Assembly (NCBI GenBank): GCA_009617715.1 | Contig: VTFK01000138.1 | Span: 1-64,000 of the forward strand | Direction: 5' to 3' | From: Plectrocnemia conspersa | Taxonomy: Eukaryota; Arthropoda; Insecta; Trichoptera; Polycentropodidae | Length of the DNA stretch: 64,000 nucleotides | In this document: piece after piece, positions 34,871 to 46,499 of the stretch | Layout of the letters: every line of letters begins with the position of its first letter | Numbering within the stretch: position 1 is the first letter of the stretch | Translations under genes and position numbers: made by a program | Notes under the pieces: generated by a model | The model's database searches: none | Seen by the model: only the letters and a program-made list of their open reading frames with translations | What the model was told of the DNA's origin: nothing

Positions 34871-35600
34871 ATTTCAAAAAATATGATTGTATATCTTTTA
34901 GATTCGACACTAGTTAAAGTATATTTCTTAGATTTTTATAATAGTCATAAAACCTAGCTAAAATATATGAATTTTCCGACCCAAGGTCTTGTATAATTTT
35001 GTTGAACTTGAAAATTGTATGTAAGGATTGTGACGTGCTCAATGTTTAACGCATTTAAACAATACATGTTGTATAATACAATGTATTAATATACTTTTTG
35101 ATGTATAATACAATATGTGTTGTTGATAAATATTATCCTGAATTATTTTTACTGCTTCATTATTATTTTGGTTATATACATATAACACAGTACGGGGGGC
35201 GGTTCCAGCCCACATGTTGCCATTTTCCCAGGTCTTCTGGCAATAATTTACGTATGATTACAATGTCATGGCAGTTTACTACAGAAGCTCGTTTTATACT
35301 GTTGTAAATAAAAGTATCATTAAACGAATTTTTTAAAAAAGCTTAGTTTTTGTTAAACTAAAATCTGAATCATGTATTATATATAGCTACTCGATATTAA
35401 AAAAAACACCTTAATTTTTTTTGTGACATATTCTTTAGACTGTTAATTATGTTAATAAAAATTGCACTATTTATTTATTTAAATATAAAGATAAATTATG
35501 TAATTCTTTGAATCAATGCTGAAAAAATTCGTTCGTGTCGTTCATCCGATAATACATTTTTAAAGAATTTTTGCTAGTACAGAATTTTTCGCTGAGCGTG
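34871..35600. other. Upstream region of the 35.7-kb promoter
   Basis: AT-rich apart from a GC-richer patch at 35190-35290. The open frame at 35098-35307 is not recognisable. Confidence 0.5.
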
Positions 35601-35706
35601 GGCTGCATTTTTGTTTAAAGGTCCGTCCAACGCTTCCCCCCTGTCCCTCCGCCCGGAGCTTTTCATCCCCGTGTATAAAAGCTTGAAAGTTCCTCAGCGT
35701 CATTCA
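35601..35706 (+). promoter_or_regulatory. TATA/initiator promoter
   Basis: GC-rich DNA (35625-35665) leads into TATAAAA at 35674-35680. A TCATTC initiator-type sequence lies at 35700-35705 with its A 28 bases after the first T of the TATA box, the normal spacing. The change in base composition and the exon signals that follow support a true plus-strand start site near 35702. Confidence 0.6.
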
Positions 35707-35887
35707 CTCTCGCCCAGTTCGCCGCGGAAGCACCTGCAGAACGAACGTATCACGCGAGCTCTGGCCACTGGTTTTCCAACGTTTTCGTTTCATTTGCCCT
35801 TTTGCTTGAATTGATAAATTCATTGCTGCTTAAAGTAAATTGAAAAGTGCATCGTAACGCTGCGTATTTTGTGCCGAACACACATCC
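35702..35887 (+). other. Candidate 5' untranslated exon 1
   Basis: About 186 nt from the putative start site to a strong donor, ATCC/GTAAGTAAAA (GTAAGT at 35888-35893). GC content is well above that of the intron that follows. The exon contains no ATG, which is what a 5' leader should look like and is unlikely by chance over this length in AT-rich DNA. The encoded gene is unknown. Confidence 0.5.
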
Positions 35888-37002
35888 GTAAGTAAAAGCA
35901 TTTTTTTTAATAGGAAGAAATTAAAAATATTATTCCACTTAGGAAAATTATTATTATATTATATTTTAATAATTAATGTCTTTTAATTTTTAATTAATTT
36001 TATTCCTAAAATAAAATAATTATATGTAAGCACACCATATTATATACATATTCATACATGTATCTCATAGAATATACTTATAATCTCGTTTGTAAATGTG
36101 TATATTTAATTTATTATTAGATTTTTATTCGTTGTATGAAATTTTATGGTATATTAAAGCCTTAATTTTGAGGGTCAAAATTTGGATGATAAATTTATGA
36201 ATAAAGTAATGAAGCTAAGTTAGGAGTTTGCTAAATATAAACAAAGAGAGAACAAGTATAACGGAATATTTTAATTAAATTAGTTTTATGAGATATTTTT
36301 AATATCATGACTTATTGCTTCTCTAATAAATATTTTTGAAAACCATAATTTTACAATTTAGTATTAAGATTCTAATGTATTTTTATTTGCATTAAAATAC
36401 TAAATATATATTTATGTTAGACTTTTATGCCTTTTAATTATTGGTAATGTACCTAATATTGCTTAAAATATTAAATAGATTAATTTATAAAAAACACGAT
36501 TTTTTTACTAAAATATGCAGAAGTAATAGTTTTTCATTATTTATTAAACGTATTTGTATATTTTTATTTTTAATGTATATTATATATATTATATGATAAA
36601 AATTAATTGTTTAATAATAACACATGAGACATTAGGAGATTTAAATTTGACTGTTTTAATAAGGTGCTTAAATCATGTTAAAACATAATTTAAGCACCTT
36701 AACTATTTTTTTAGATTTTTATTTACAATTAATAATTTGATAAACATTGCTTGAAGTAAATTTAAAAGCATTTGTTGTATAACGATCTTATATAAACAAG
36801 TGAATTTTATATAATATATAAGATTATTCAAATTTCATAGTTTAGAATAATGGCTACATAAAGATTAATAATTTATTTATTTACATACTAATATAAATAA
36901 TTGCTTTAATTTAATGAAAAACGTATAACGCTCATATATTAGTGTATAAGAAAATATTTGGTATTAAATGCGCAATAAAATATTTATGTATGTTTTTTAC
37001 AG
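35888..37002 (+). other. Candidate intron 1
   Basis: AT-rich, beginning GTAAGT and ending TGTTTTTTACAG. It holds a long hairpin at 36660-36701. No other structure seen. Confidence 0.4.
36660..36701. repeat. Hairpin with 14-bp perfect arms
   Basis: TAAGGTGCTTAAAT (36660-36673) pairs with ATTTAAGCACCTTA (36688-36701); the 14-nt loop can add three more pairs. It is too short for a normal microRNA precursor. Confidence 0.7.
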
Positions 37003-37045
37003 GTTTTCATCAATCAATCTACGTAGCACTGCTAATTTTCCAAAC
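37003..37045 (+). other. Candidate 5' untranslated exon 2 (43 nt)
   Basis: Preceded by TGTTTTTTACAG and followed by GTGAGT (37046-37051). It contains no ATG, so translation would begin in a later exon. Micro-exon leaders of this kind are common in insect genes. No convincing coding exon follows within the window. Confidence 0.4.
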
Positions 37046-38284
37046 GTGAGTATTTATTAATATAAGATAAATTATATACTGTGTATACACATATTTGTAC
37101 CTACATATACATGAATGATTGATGATAAAATCTTATTAAATTCTACATGAGTGTAACGCAATAGGGCAATAAAATATTTCGCGTTAAGCGTGGAAATAAT
37201 AGAACCACGCGAAATCGAATACGGCTTGTATTAGTATGTACTATATGGGGCGCGGTGGCCTTTAGCTAGTGAAATTTAAAATCATATAGTCATACGTGGG
37301 TTGTAATGAAAAATTCGCTCTACACCGAAAGTGATCGATGAAAATCTAAATTGACTTATAAAAAATTCACGGGTTTTCCACTTGTCCGCTCGTTTAAATC
37401 GGCTGGAGTTTCCTTTAGAGTCGGATTATTATCCAATTATAATTTTAATGTAAATGTTAAACAATATATATATATATACTTTCTAATGATTATTATATTA
37501 GCTTTACGGATAGATATATTAGTTTTAATTTCATTAGTACAGCATATTAAATTAAAAAACATTTTATGTGTATAATAAAAGAATCTCCAATATGGAACAT
37601 ACAACAAAAGCACAAAACAAGGGTTTCTAGAATATTCATTATTAATATTTACATAGTATTTTTATACATGCATATATTTCAATCGTTCTTCCTTATATTA
37701 CAGACCTTATTAAATTTAATATAGTACTTGAAAATGGACATGTTTACATGGTGTAATTACTAATTCAGCTTATCGGTATCTACTCTACTTTTACTATAAA
37801 TCGCGGGATTTAGTAAAAGCTTCTACGGCAAAAATTACAGATAAGATAATTAATAATGATATTGTTGCAATGCATTCGGACAACTTATCGTCAATTTAGA
37901 AATCATATCACTTTCGGGATTAGCGGTTAATGTAATTAAACAATATCATATTATTTGGGGCGCTATCTTAATTACGGTAATTGTGAGTGAAATATTGTAT
38001 ATGAACCATCTGCCGCGATGTTGTATAAACGAATAATACAAAAATCTCATCTGCTTAATCGAAAATTATGCGTTGAAAACTTTAAGCTAATTTGTATTAT
38101 AATGTTAATAATACACATTAATATATTATATATATTTATTTAATTAAACTTGTATTTATGTCAGCAAGTTTGTAAATTATTCAATTGAAATATATAATGA
38201 TAATTGATTGGAATAGGTATGCATTTTATCGCAAATACTTGTATATTGTACAGTGTCGATTGACGTAGAATGAATTAAAATATT
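37046..38284. other. Candidate intron 2 start, with possible regulatory block
   Basis: The part at 37750-38000 has AGATAAGATAATTAATAATG, GTAATTAAAC, CTATCTTAATTACGG and GGTAATTG, that is, clustered GATA and homeodomain-type (TAATTA) words. This could be an intronic enhancer or simply AT-rich chance. Nothing coding. Confidence 0.3.
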
Positions 38285-38934
38285 GAGGCCCAGAAAATTT
38301 ATCGCTCGCAATTCACCGCTAGCAATTTACCGCCAGCAATTAATCGTTAAATAATTTATAGCTTACAAAGCTAGCATATTTTATTGCCAGACATTTTAAA
38401 TTGTAAATAATTTTTTTTATATATATATATACCATATGTTATTTTATCATCCGCGCAATGAATAAATACAATTTCACTGATTTTGACTAATGGAATTTTA
38501 AAGCAATTGTTTGACACGTTTTAACTGGCTTAGCTAATGAAATTATATTCATACTATTGAAAATAGAACTTTACTGCGAACAATTGCGAAATGTGCATTT
38601 GCTGTTAAAACCCAAACCTCACTAGATGAACATCCATTAACTTAATTTGTTTTAGTTAGGTTTGGGTTTAAACATCAAATAGACATTTTACAACTGTTTC
38701 ATGGACATATAATTTATTTAGAACAGCATATAAATATATCTTGACTTTAAATTTTAATTTTTTAGACACACCACACCGGAAATCAAAAGTTTGTTTGAAC
38801 ACATCTCAGTGCTTTTAGATTGTAAAATATACTAGTGACCATTTATAGGCTATATTGACGCAGCGGTAAACTGCTAGCAATTAATTGCTGACGGTGAATT
38901 GCGCGCGAGTAATTTTCTTAGACTCAAAAATATT
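38277..38934. mobile_element. 642-bp inverted-repeat DNA element with iteron ends
   Basis: The element spans 38285-38926. The left end GAGGCCCAGAAAATTTATCG and the right end (reverse complement GAGTCTAAGAAAATTACTCG) are inverted repeats over about 45 bp. It is flanked by AAAATATT on both sides (38277-38284, 38927-38934), an 8-bp target duplication though of low complexity. The left end continues as exact 14-bp iterons (38296-38346). Inside is a second inverted repeat of about 35 bp (near 38595 and 38690) round AAACCCAAACCT. No coding content; class unknown. Confidence 0.78.
38296..38346 (+). repeat. Tandem 14-bp iterons in a transposon end
   Basis: AATTTATCGCTCGC, AATTCACCGCTAGC, AATTTACCGCCAGC and a partial AATTAATCG follow each other with exact 14-bp period. 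Such arrays commonly serve as transposase-binding sites; that role is inference. Confidence 0.75.
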
Positions 38935-39125
38935 ATATCTATTGTGAACATAGATCAGAAATAAATTTAATATTAAAAATATCTAGAATTTTAAAAATAA
39001 CGTAAAGCATTTTATAAAAAGATGTTCTACAACTTTATTTATCAATGAGGAATTTAAACCCAAGGCGAAATTATAATTCAGGGATTTCGGGATTGTAACT
39101 TGACGGTGTCGAAATCGTATTTTAG

Positions 39126-39186
<61 letters not shown>

Positions 39187-42100
39187 AAAATATACCAAAT
39201 AATATTTATAAAATTGTTACTACTTTGTGTAAATGTTGCTTTATCATAATTTGTTCTTTGCTAAGGATTTCGAAGGTTCTGGATATGAAAACTAAAAATA
39301 GTTCAATTAATGGCGATTCGAGTGCCATAGAAATTTGTAGCGTATTTTTCTCTTGCTCATGAGCTAATCTTTCGATAAAACTTTTTATTGCTTCCCTAAA
39401 AGTTTTACGAGTTGTTATTAGAAACCTAATATTGGGGATCATCGTAGTCGAACGAATTTGGATTTATTAAATATTTTAGTGCATCGGTTAAATATGTTTG
39501 TCAAAGCTTCTCAATGTCTTTGCTTAATGCAAATTTAAGCTCAGTTAACTCCTGAAGTACAAATTTCAAAATTGCATCGGTTGAACAGAAGTTATAATTA
39601 CGTCTTCAGAGTACATTGAGAGCTAATTTTAAGCGATTCAAAACCAAGTCATTTCAGTAGAATATCACGAAAATATCTTTTAATATATTAATATATTTTA
39701 TATTTTTAATTCAATCAATAGAAATCGCTCTAGCATAATATTCTACCATATTTTTGTAGATCAGCATATTTTTTAGTATGTGATACAGTGATTTATTGAC
39801 TAAAAATTTTTTTCATTTTAACTATGAATTATTAAAATTATTTTCTTTTATAATATACGTCAGTAAATTGACTTAAATTATTTTTTAAAGCATGATAGTT
39901 CGGTTACAATATGTTTGTAAAAGATTTAAAATAATAGCAAATTTAATGAACGATGCATAATTGGTGTTCTGGTGTGAAATGTTTTCCAACGCGTACCATT
40001 CCTCATGTACAGTCTGTAACAACACAAACTATGTCACCATTCAATGAAATACAGTGCTTTTCCAGTAATATATTCAGTAGTTATATAAAAGCTTCGAACA
40101 TTTTGTATTTTTACAGAGACCATCTCGATTGTTCTTGACAAAAAAAATTTGGATTATGTTAATTTTGAACATAACTGAATAACTGGGGCTACTAAAAATA
40201 TAATTTATACCTTTAAGGCATTTTATGTTCTTATATATATTTTTGCTCTGGTATCACGTAATATTTTTACAGTATCTTGTAGTATGATTATGCAAATATT
40301 ATTTAATTATTTTTATTGGAAATGTATCATACAGGTTTTTAATGTCAGTATAGAAATATCTTTATCGCTTTATTTTGAGTGACTGAGCTTAGAAAAAAAT
40401 GAATTATTAGTATTACTTCACACCGAGCAACCATATGCTATTATCGGTTTACTTAGCTGTTTATATATATTAAATAACTTTTATTTTTTATTGTTTATGC
40501 GCTTCTTCTGAAAAATATTGGTGATGGGATCACAATGACAGCAAGCCCTTTGGAGCTTATTTCAGTTTGAAATCTAGACGTATACACATTCATTTAATGT
40601 AATTTTACTTATATACTTCAAAGCATTGGGTGAGCTTGATTTTTGAGCAACTTTCTTGTTTCATTATCATATAAGTCTTGCGCCTACTTTTCTGGCACTC
40701 AACAATTAAACGTTTTGGATGATCGTTTTTGGCAATTAAGCATATCTTTAACGAATTAAAGATTGGAACACTATTTTATCAAAAAAACTACAAAATAGAC
40801 AAAAAAACGACTGTGTTGAAATTAATAAATAAAATAGCATTTACTTTTACTATGTATTTCTACTTTTTAAATATCCCTCGAGTATTCAATACAGCTATAA
40901 TTTCTATTAATTTAAAAATATGAGCATTATATATTACAGCACTTAATACATATAATGTTTTTTATTTAATTTACATATTTCATAGAAAATAAATAAACTT
41001 ACTACAAGCTAAGTAACGTAAAGCTCGTATTTCCTGGAATTATATTAAAAGGAATACATTTTTTTATCGTAAATTTATATCGTTTTTAAAATACCATATA
41101 CATATGTATGTATTTTATAAATACAGCGATTACATATTATATTATCATACATTTTCATAAAGTAAGGCTATTTTTGGTTACATTTTGAAGTATGTATATA
41201 AACACCGGATGATCTTTAAAATGTCACCTGTTATTACTTGCAAACATGATACATTTAATCACATATATACTACCTACATATATACACACCGGAAGCATTT
41301 GTCAAACATGAAAAATGAGATTTGCAATATTGGATGTGGTGGCAGAAAAAATAAATAAAAGGAGGCACGCGAGGATCAAACGTCAAATTTTATTTATTTT
41401 CCGTATAATTAAACTTGAACGTGTCACCGGTGCTTAATGTGTGTATATATTTAAAATAAAAAAAACATACCTTATATATCTATCAGACATTTATGTACTA
41501 CACTGTACGACTGATTAATTAATATTCAACCAAAAGATCATTGTCATCACGCTATAGTCTAATCACTCAAGAAGATGGAAATTAATTACGGTTAATTCAA
41601 CGAACGTGCGATTGTTCGTTAGAAATATTTATAACTAAAAGTGGAACCGGAGATTATTCAAACGGTTAATTTCATTAGGCTTTGTTCACTAATCGTATAC
41701 TCTATATTTATTTAAAATGTATAGTTTTTCGCATCTTATTTAGAAAATTATTTTCTTCTAAATTATTGTTGAGGGTTCACACAATCATGCAAATTACCTT
41801 TGCCATTTTCCTCTGTGAATGCATTATATTATGTTATAAAAATATTATGCACGCTATAAATTTATTATGTTATGACCTATCATTAATATTATATATTCAA
41901 CTCTGGCATCTTTGATAGCCGCAATCATTCAAGTTCGTCTTAACCTTTTGAACGCATCACAAAAGAACTTCAAACAGAATATTATCTGATTTTGTGGCAC
42001 ATCATAATTCCTAATCAACGTTGTCTTAAACTTAGAGAACGTGAATCATTTAATAATTCATATTATTTTAAGACTAATTTTAATTTACGATATTGTTTTG

Positions 42101-42192
42101 AGAATGAAACTTATTTGCGCTACATTTTATTTAAGCAATAATAATTCAAACAACTGTAATACTCATTATAAAAAAATGAATCAGTATCATAT
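38935..42192. other. AT-rich non-coding stretch
   Basis: Contains the (TA)24 tract. Minus-strand open frames around 39206-39442 have no recognisable family. At 40360-40410 a fragment similar to 34650-34700 (CTTTATTTTGA...AGAAAAAAAT) is a minor repeat. Nothing else. Confidence 0.5.
39133..39181. repeat. (TA)24 microsatellite
   Basis: Uninterrupted TA dinucleotides. The minus-strand tyrosine/isoleucine open frame over it is an artefact. Confidence 0.95.
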
Positions 42193-42952
42193 TAGTGATT
42201 CTGTAGTCTCGACTTTTTAAAATCTGAAAATTCCCGGGAATTTGATTTAGAAGTAAAATCATTGCGAAATAATGTTTTTGAAAAACATTTGTTTTTACAT
42301 ATGCATACATATTGATTTTAAAAAAATAAGGGCATATTTTATTGTTATATTTATTTATAAATTTAGTGAGAATAATATTCTAGTTTTCATAATGAATAAT
42401 CCTACCGTTGAGAATACTCACTAGCTTTTCGTTGATGTTGGCTTAATTGTGAGCAAAGATGTACATAAAATATTTAGATTTTGAGTCATTTTTCCGGTTG
42501 GTTGCAAAATCTTAAATTCATTTCTTGGACTACATTTAATTTTTTTACCGAAGAAATATTTTAGTGGTTTATTATTTGTTTGTTTAATTCAGCTTTGATT
42601 ACTAATATCATATTAAGCAAATTGTCTCAATATCATAATTTATTCAGTGTTGGATTCTGAACTATCTAAATTAGAAAAAAAGTCATTCTAATAAATCTTC
42701 CCCATTATTGAAATATATTTTTTAGGTTTATCTTCGAAAATAGTTTTTTTGTAAAAAATGTATTAAACCAATAAGTTGCTTATTTTATAAATTTTTATAT
42801 TCTGTGCTGCCAACATTAAAATTGTGCTAATTTTAGACAACTTTTTTAGTAGAAAATCAGAAGGTTTCTAGTTTTGCGTTATTTTTAAGTTCCGGGAAAC
42901 GCGACGGCACAAAAGCCGGAAATTCCCGGATTTTCTCGACACAGACTTCCTA
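42193..42952 (-). mobile_element. hAT element copy 2, same family as 21.76 kb
   Basis: The left end TAGTGATTCTGTAGTCTCGA and the right end (reverse complement TAGGAAGTCTGTGTCGAGAA) match the TAGGGATTCTGTGTCGAGA terminus of the first copy, with the same CCCGGGAATTT subterminal motif. No matching 8-bp duplication is seen (left TATCATAT, right GTGAGTAC), so the copy may be rearranged or old. The transposase remnant runs in reverse. Confidence 0.78.
42310..42460 (-). pseudogene. hAT transposase C-terminal fossil
   Basis: Minus strand reads LLTIKPTSTKS, two stops, VFSTVGLFIMKTR, then ALIFLKSI. Aligned with the first copy (LLTIEPTSTESKRVFSTSG, NALVFLKTYF) it is the same dimerisation domain with two consecutive stops replacing KR. 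Confidence 0.78.
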
Positions 42953-44080
42953 GTGAGTACGATATTCAGGAAGTGCATGTATTAAACTACAACATAATTA
43001 TTATACAAGTAATATTATTATAGACTAATTGCTTAAAATTTATATAATCTTATGCTTGTTTTATCATGTTATCATTTTCTAGAAAATTCTCGTAAAATTT
43101 TGATATTTTTGTCATTTTTTGTTGTTGTACAGTGTTTCAAGATTGAATTTGTTAAAAAATATGTTTTTTTTTTCCAAAAACCAATACAAAGTTAAGTATA
43201 CCAGATTTTTAAATTAAATTTTAGAAGCAAAGTAGTTAAATGCTTTATTTTACAAAATAATTTAATAATGTTTCTTCTCAAGAAATTCTCGGAAAAAATT
43301 TCCAAATCGAGAAATATTATTTTTCGATCGAGAAATTCGCTGATTACTTAAGAATTTTCATGAAGCATTTTTTGTTAAAAATTAAATTTTTATGAATATT
43401 TTAAAATGTTTTACAACCGCTGCGTAAAAAAGGGTGGGTTCGTGCCAGATGTTTTTAAAACATGCATGCTTTCTTGGAAGCTTAAAATATAAATCGGAAG
43501 TATTTAAATGCAAAAAATTGTTTACGATTTTCTACTATTTTAATTTCGTGGTAACCTAAGAAGAACACTCATAATGAAATAAAAATAAAATTCTCTGGGT
43601 GGGAATCGGCAGATTGCAAAAATATATGGAAGCTTTATACAGAGCTACGTCTTAAAATTTGCCTATCGGTGAATTTAAATCTCGTTTTTTCGATAAATCA
43701 AAGAGGTTTTTTAACTTAATCCTGTCCAAAAAATGTAAAGTAACAATATTTTAGTTGTTATTAAAAAAATTCTCTACCATTGGGATATAAATACGGGGGT
43801 CCAATAGATATAGTTGCAATGTATTTTAAATTGTATATATTAATGATATTTCCTTATTTCCTAATCCGAATCTCTTGAAGGAATATTGAAATTAAGCCTA
43901 ATAGTGCAAACTTTATGCTAATAATACATGTTAGGTTTCAGTGTTAGGCTTACTGCAATAACAATAATAATCAAGTTGGAGTTGCTTATGAATTTACGTT
44001 AAATAATATAGCAAAAAAAAATAAAATATAAAATGGTGTACTGTACTTTTATCTACAGTAATCAGAACATTCGACCATAT
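42953..44080. other. AT-rich non-coding stretch
   Basis: Nothing recognisable. Confidence 0.55.
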
Positions 44081-44081
44081 G

Positions 44082-44395
44082 TACGGAAGCGTAGTCCGTA
44101 ACATCTCAGACTAATAAATCTAAGGTTGCGGGCTCGAGCTCCGGAATCGGCACTCAAATTTTTATTTATAAAAATGCGCTATCAATAAAAAAACCGGTCG
44201 CATTTAATAATTTATAATTATTAGTATATATGTCACCAATTCCCTGACTTTCAGACTGGTGGTGGTGTAATACTTACTTGTAGATATTCATTATATCTGA
44301 TTGACTTACTCAGTTGGTACAGATTTATCCCGTTGTAACGCATTGGGCTTACGCCTGTCAGGTTACAACAGAAGATTTAATAAAATAAATAAATA
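44082..44395 (+). mobile_element. tRNA-derived SINE with a LINE-type tail
   Basis: The head (44082-44150) resembles a tRNA, closest by eye to tRNA-Lys. AGCGTAGTCCGTAACATCTCAGACTAATAAATCT matches the D-arm and anticodon region. GGCTCGAGCTCC at 44131-44142 is a B-box of the Pol III promoter. A body of about 180 bp follows. The last 65 bp, from 44330, share the hairpin and AT-rich tail of the LINE at 46.5-48.0 kb. It ends in AATAAATAAAT. This is the classic build of a SINE that borrows its partner LINE's 3' end for reverse transcription. Confidence 0.75.
44332..44369 (+). ncRNA. SINE 3' tail stem-loop
   Basis: GTTGTAAC pairs with GTTACAAC round a 22-nt loop starting GCATTGGG and ending GCCTGTCAG. 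The LINE version has the same loop ends but a stem of different sequence. It is probably the RT recognition structure. Confidence 0.8.
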
Positions 44396-45536
44396 TATCA
44401 AGATATAATTTTATTGAAGTTAATTATAATTATAGTACATTTGTATGTAAATACACTGAACTTGTTTAAATATTACATTAAACGCTTAAGTGACACTATG
44501 AGATATCAAAAAAATATTATACTTTATGTATTTAGGTATCTTTAATGTAAAAAGTAAGCCCTCTTTCTTACAATAACTTTCTTTCTAAATTATATAAAAG
44601 CACCTCATACTCGATTATATATTAATATTCAACTTTCTTAAAATTACTTACGTTTTATTATTTTTGTAGGCATTACAATTAGAACGCGTCAATCCAGTGA
44701 CAATAAAAATCAACCGTTTAAATATACATTTATAATAAAAAAAATATATATTTTTAGTGTAAATAATAAATTATTTTTATTCGAGCTTACACTCAGACAA
44801 GTCTTCCTCGCCTAATTAAGAATGACAAATTTATAGCTTACGATTCCATATTTCAGCAGGGATGCACCTGCCATGGTCATGAATCATTAGAAGTTGGGGT
44901 AACCAATAGACCCCATCGGCACGGATGGGTTAAAATCTATTCGCGATGATTCTTGGCATTTAAATAACATAATATATATGCAGCAAAATTTTATTGCTCT
45001 ACTCAGCATTTACAACACCAGAAATTATTTTTACTTGTCCTTAAAAACACAATAGGAAATTTCATTGGTCCTTAAATTGACAATTAAAATTTTTACTGAT
45101 AGATGCATTTTTAATTTTTGCGATTTTTATATCGTAATAGTTTAATTTGTTTTTCTTACAAAGAAATAATGAAAATGAAACATGACATCAAATGTCAACA
45201 AATGTCACATTTATATGTAATGTAACACTGATGATTTGGTGTTAGTAGTATTTGATTATATATAGATTTATAAAAAAGCACGCGCGTTATATATTAGGTG
45301 TTTAATATATGCATACCTTGTTAATCAACACGTGAAATATTTACTATTTGTAAAAATGCCTAATTCAGACAGATTAACGAATTAGATTAAAAAGCCGTAC
45401 CCTTAACGAATACAATTGCGGCAAACGAGCAAACTAAATTAATACAGCGTTTCAGAATTTCGCGTGGGTGGTTTCTGTTGAAAATTATCCGGTTACCGTA
45501 CCACACACGCGTGTGCGTACGTATTTTTTACGATTA
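44396..45536. other. AT-rich stretch
   Basis: A GC-richer patch at 44860-44945 includes the hairpin CCCATC-GGCACG-GATGGG (about 44912-44930) with no assignment. Otherwise nothing. Confidence 0.5.
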
Positions 45537-45710
45537 CTAAGTATCTGTTTCTTTTTTCACAAGCAGAATTAAATTAGTCGTAATAAAAATATATGGCAGT
45601 CGGCCTTCGGTACTTAGGAGAGCACTCTCCGTTCTCCTATTACCGCGCAAGAGATCGTCTTGGCGTTCCCAGGTTGATCCATTATCATCTTCCCATACTG
45701 TACTCATCAT
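45537..45710 (-). CDS. Candidate small coding exon, unknown protein
   Basis: A 57-codon frame runs from ATGATG (45710) to a TAG. The first 40 residues are hydrophilic and protein-like (MMSTVWEDDNGSTWERQ, then RRTESALLSTEGRLP), and the remainder is more hydrophobic. GC content is much higher than the flanks. CAATTTAG just before the ATG could be a splice acceptor, and GCG/GTAATA or CTT/GTGAAA could be donors. The plus strand is also open here (45593-45793), which weakens the case. I recognise no family. Confidence 0.25.
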   Translation of the reverse strand: MMSTVWEDDNGSTWERQDDLLRGNRRTESALLSTEGRLPYIFITTNLILLVKKETDT

Positions 45711-46344
45711 CTCTAAATTGCACTATACGTATACGACCTTTGAGACCTATATACTTAGACCAAAATACTCCTGTGTTGTACATCATAAGCTAGGAAAGCC
45801 TAACAATAAAATACAGCACTTATATTATGAAGTTCTCTCAAAAGTAGTCGTAATGTTAACGAGTGTAAAGCGTTAAGAGTGTAACAAATAATAATGTTAT
45901 TAACTTCAAGTAAAAGTTTAAAGCTTGTGCCGACAATTTAAATCAAAATACTTGAAGTAAAACTTTATTGATGAACTCTTACAAGCGAGCATAACTTGTG
46001 TGTGGTAGCCGTATAAAACGTTAATTTATACAATATAAGTTTATCAAACGTAATTCATATACAATTTTCTCTATTGATAAGATTGTACATATTCATTTTT
46101 AATATCATAAATATTTGGTTACTTTTAGTGGCAAATAGTAGGTCTGTATTTGTTTGAAGTACTTGTATTTTATACTATATAGATACATTTGTATGTAAAT
46201 TTTAAAATTATCCCATTATTTACTTATTTTAATAAATTAAAAGAAGGACATCGCGATGATAGAATTTTTATTTTACACAAAAGTAAGATTAAAAAATACA
46301 TAGTGAGAAAGAAAATAATCATTGAATATTAAAATTAAATGATA

Positions 46345-46470
46345 CGAACCGGACCAGCTCTTAGTAGCAGCCGGATGTAGACAGTCATAGGCACTGGCTC
46401 TAACGGTAATCAAATGAGGACGCGATCGTGATTCACAAGAACGTTTCGGAACCCTAAACTGAAATGCCTC
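46345..46470 (-). CDS. Candidate coding exon, unknown protein
   Basis: The minus strand is open from before 46470 down past 46345 and reads FQFRVPKRSCESRSRPHL, then ITVRASAYDCLHPAATKSWS. The block has markedly higher GC than its flanks. CATTTCAG at its upstream edge is a plausible acceptor, and TTC/GTATCA a plausible donor. It lies about 0.7 kb upstream, on the minus strand, of the candidate exon at 45710, so the two could belong to one gene. A fossil transposon ORF is the main alternative. No family recognised. Confidence 0.27.
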
Positions 46471-46499
46471 GAGAATATTTTGATTGTCATTGATTGTTC

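Noticed and set aside
39133..39198. Tyrosine/isoleucine-rich small protein on the minus strand
   Set aside because: It is a translation of the (TA)24 microsatellite.
41682..41915. 77-codon membrane-like protein
   Set aside because: Its hydrophobicity follows from AT-rich codons (Ile, Leu, Phe, Tyr); composition is the same as the flanks, and there is no start or splice context.
44082..44150. Functional tRNA-Lys gene
   Set aside because: The acceptor stem and anticodon loop are not intact, and the sequence runs on into a SINE body and LINE-type tail.
45593..45793. Plus-strand 66-codon frame after a good acceptor (TTTCTTTTTTCACAAGCAG) and before an AATAAA, as a terminal coding exon of the 35.7-kb gene
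   Set aside because: The acceptor and poly(A) signal are attractive, but the peptide has no signal sequence or domain and the opposite strand reads more like protein. Evidence is too weak to call.
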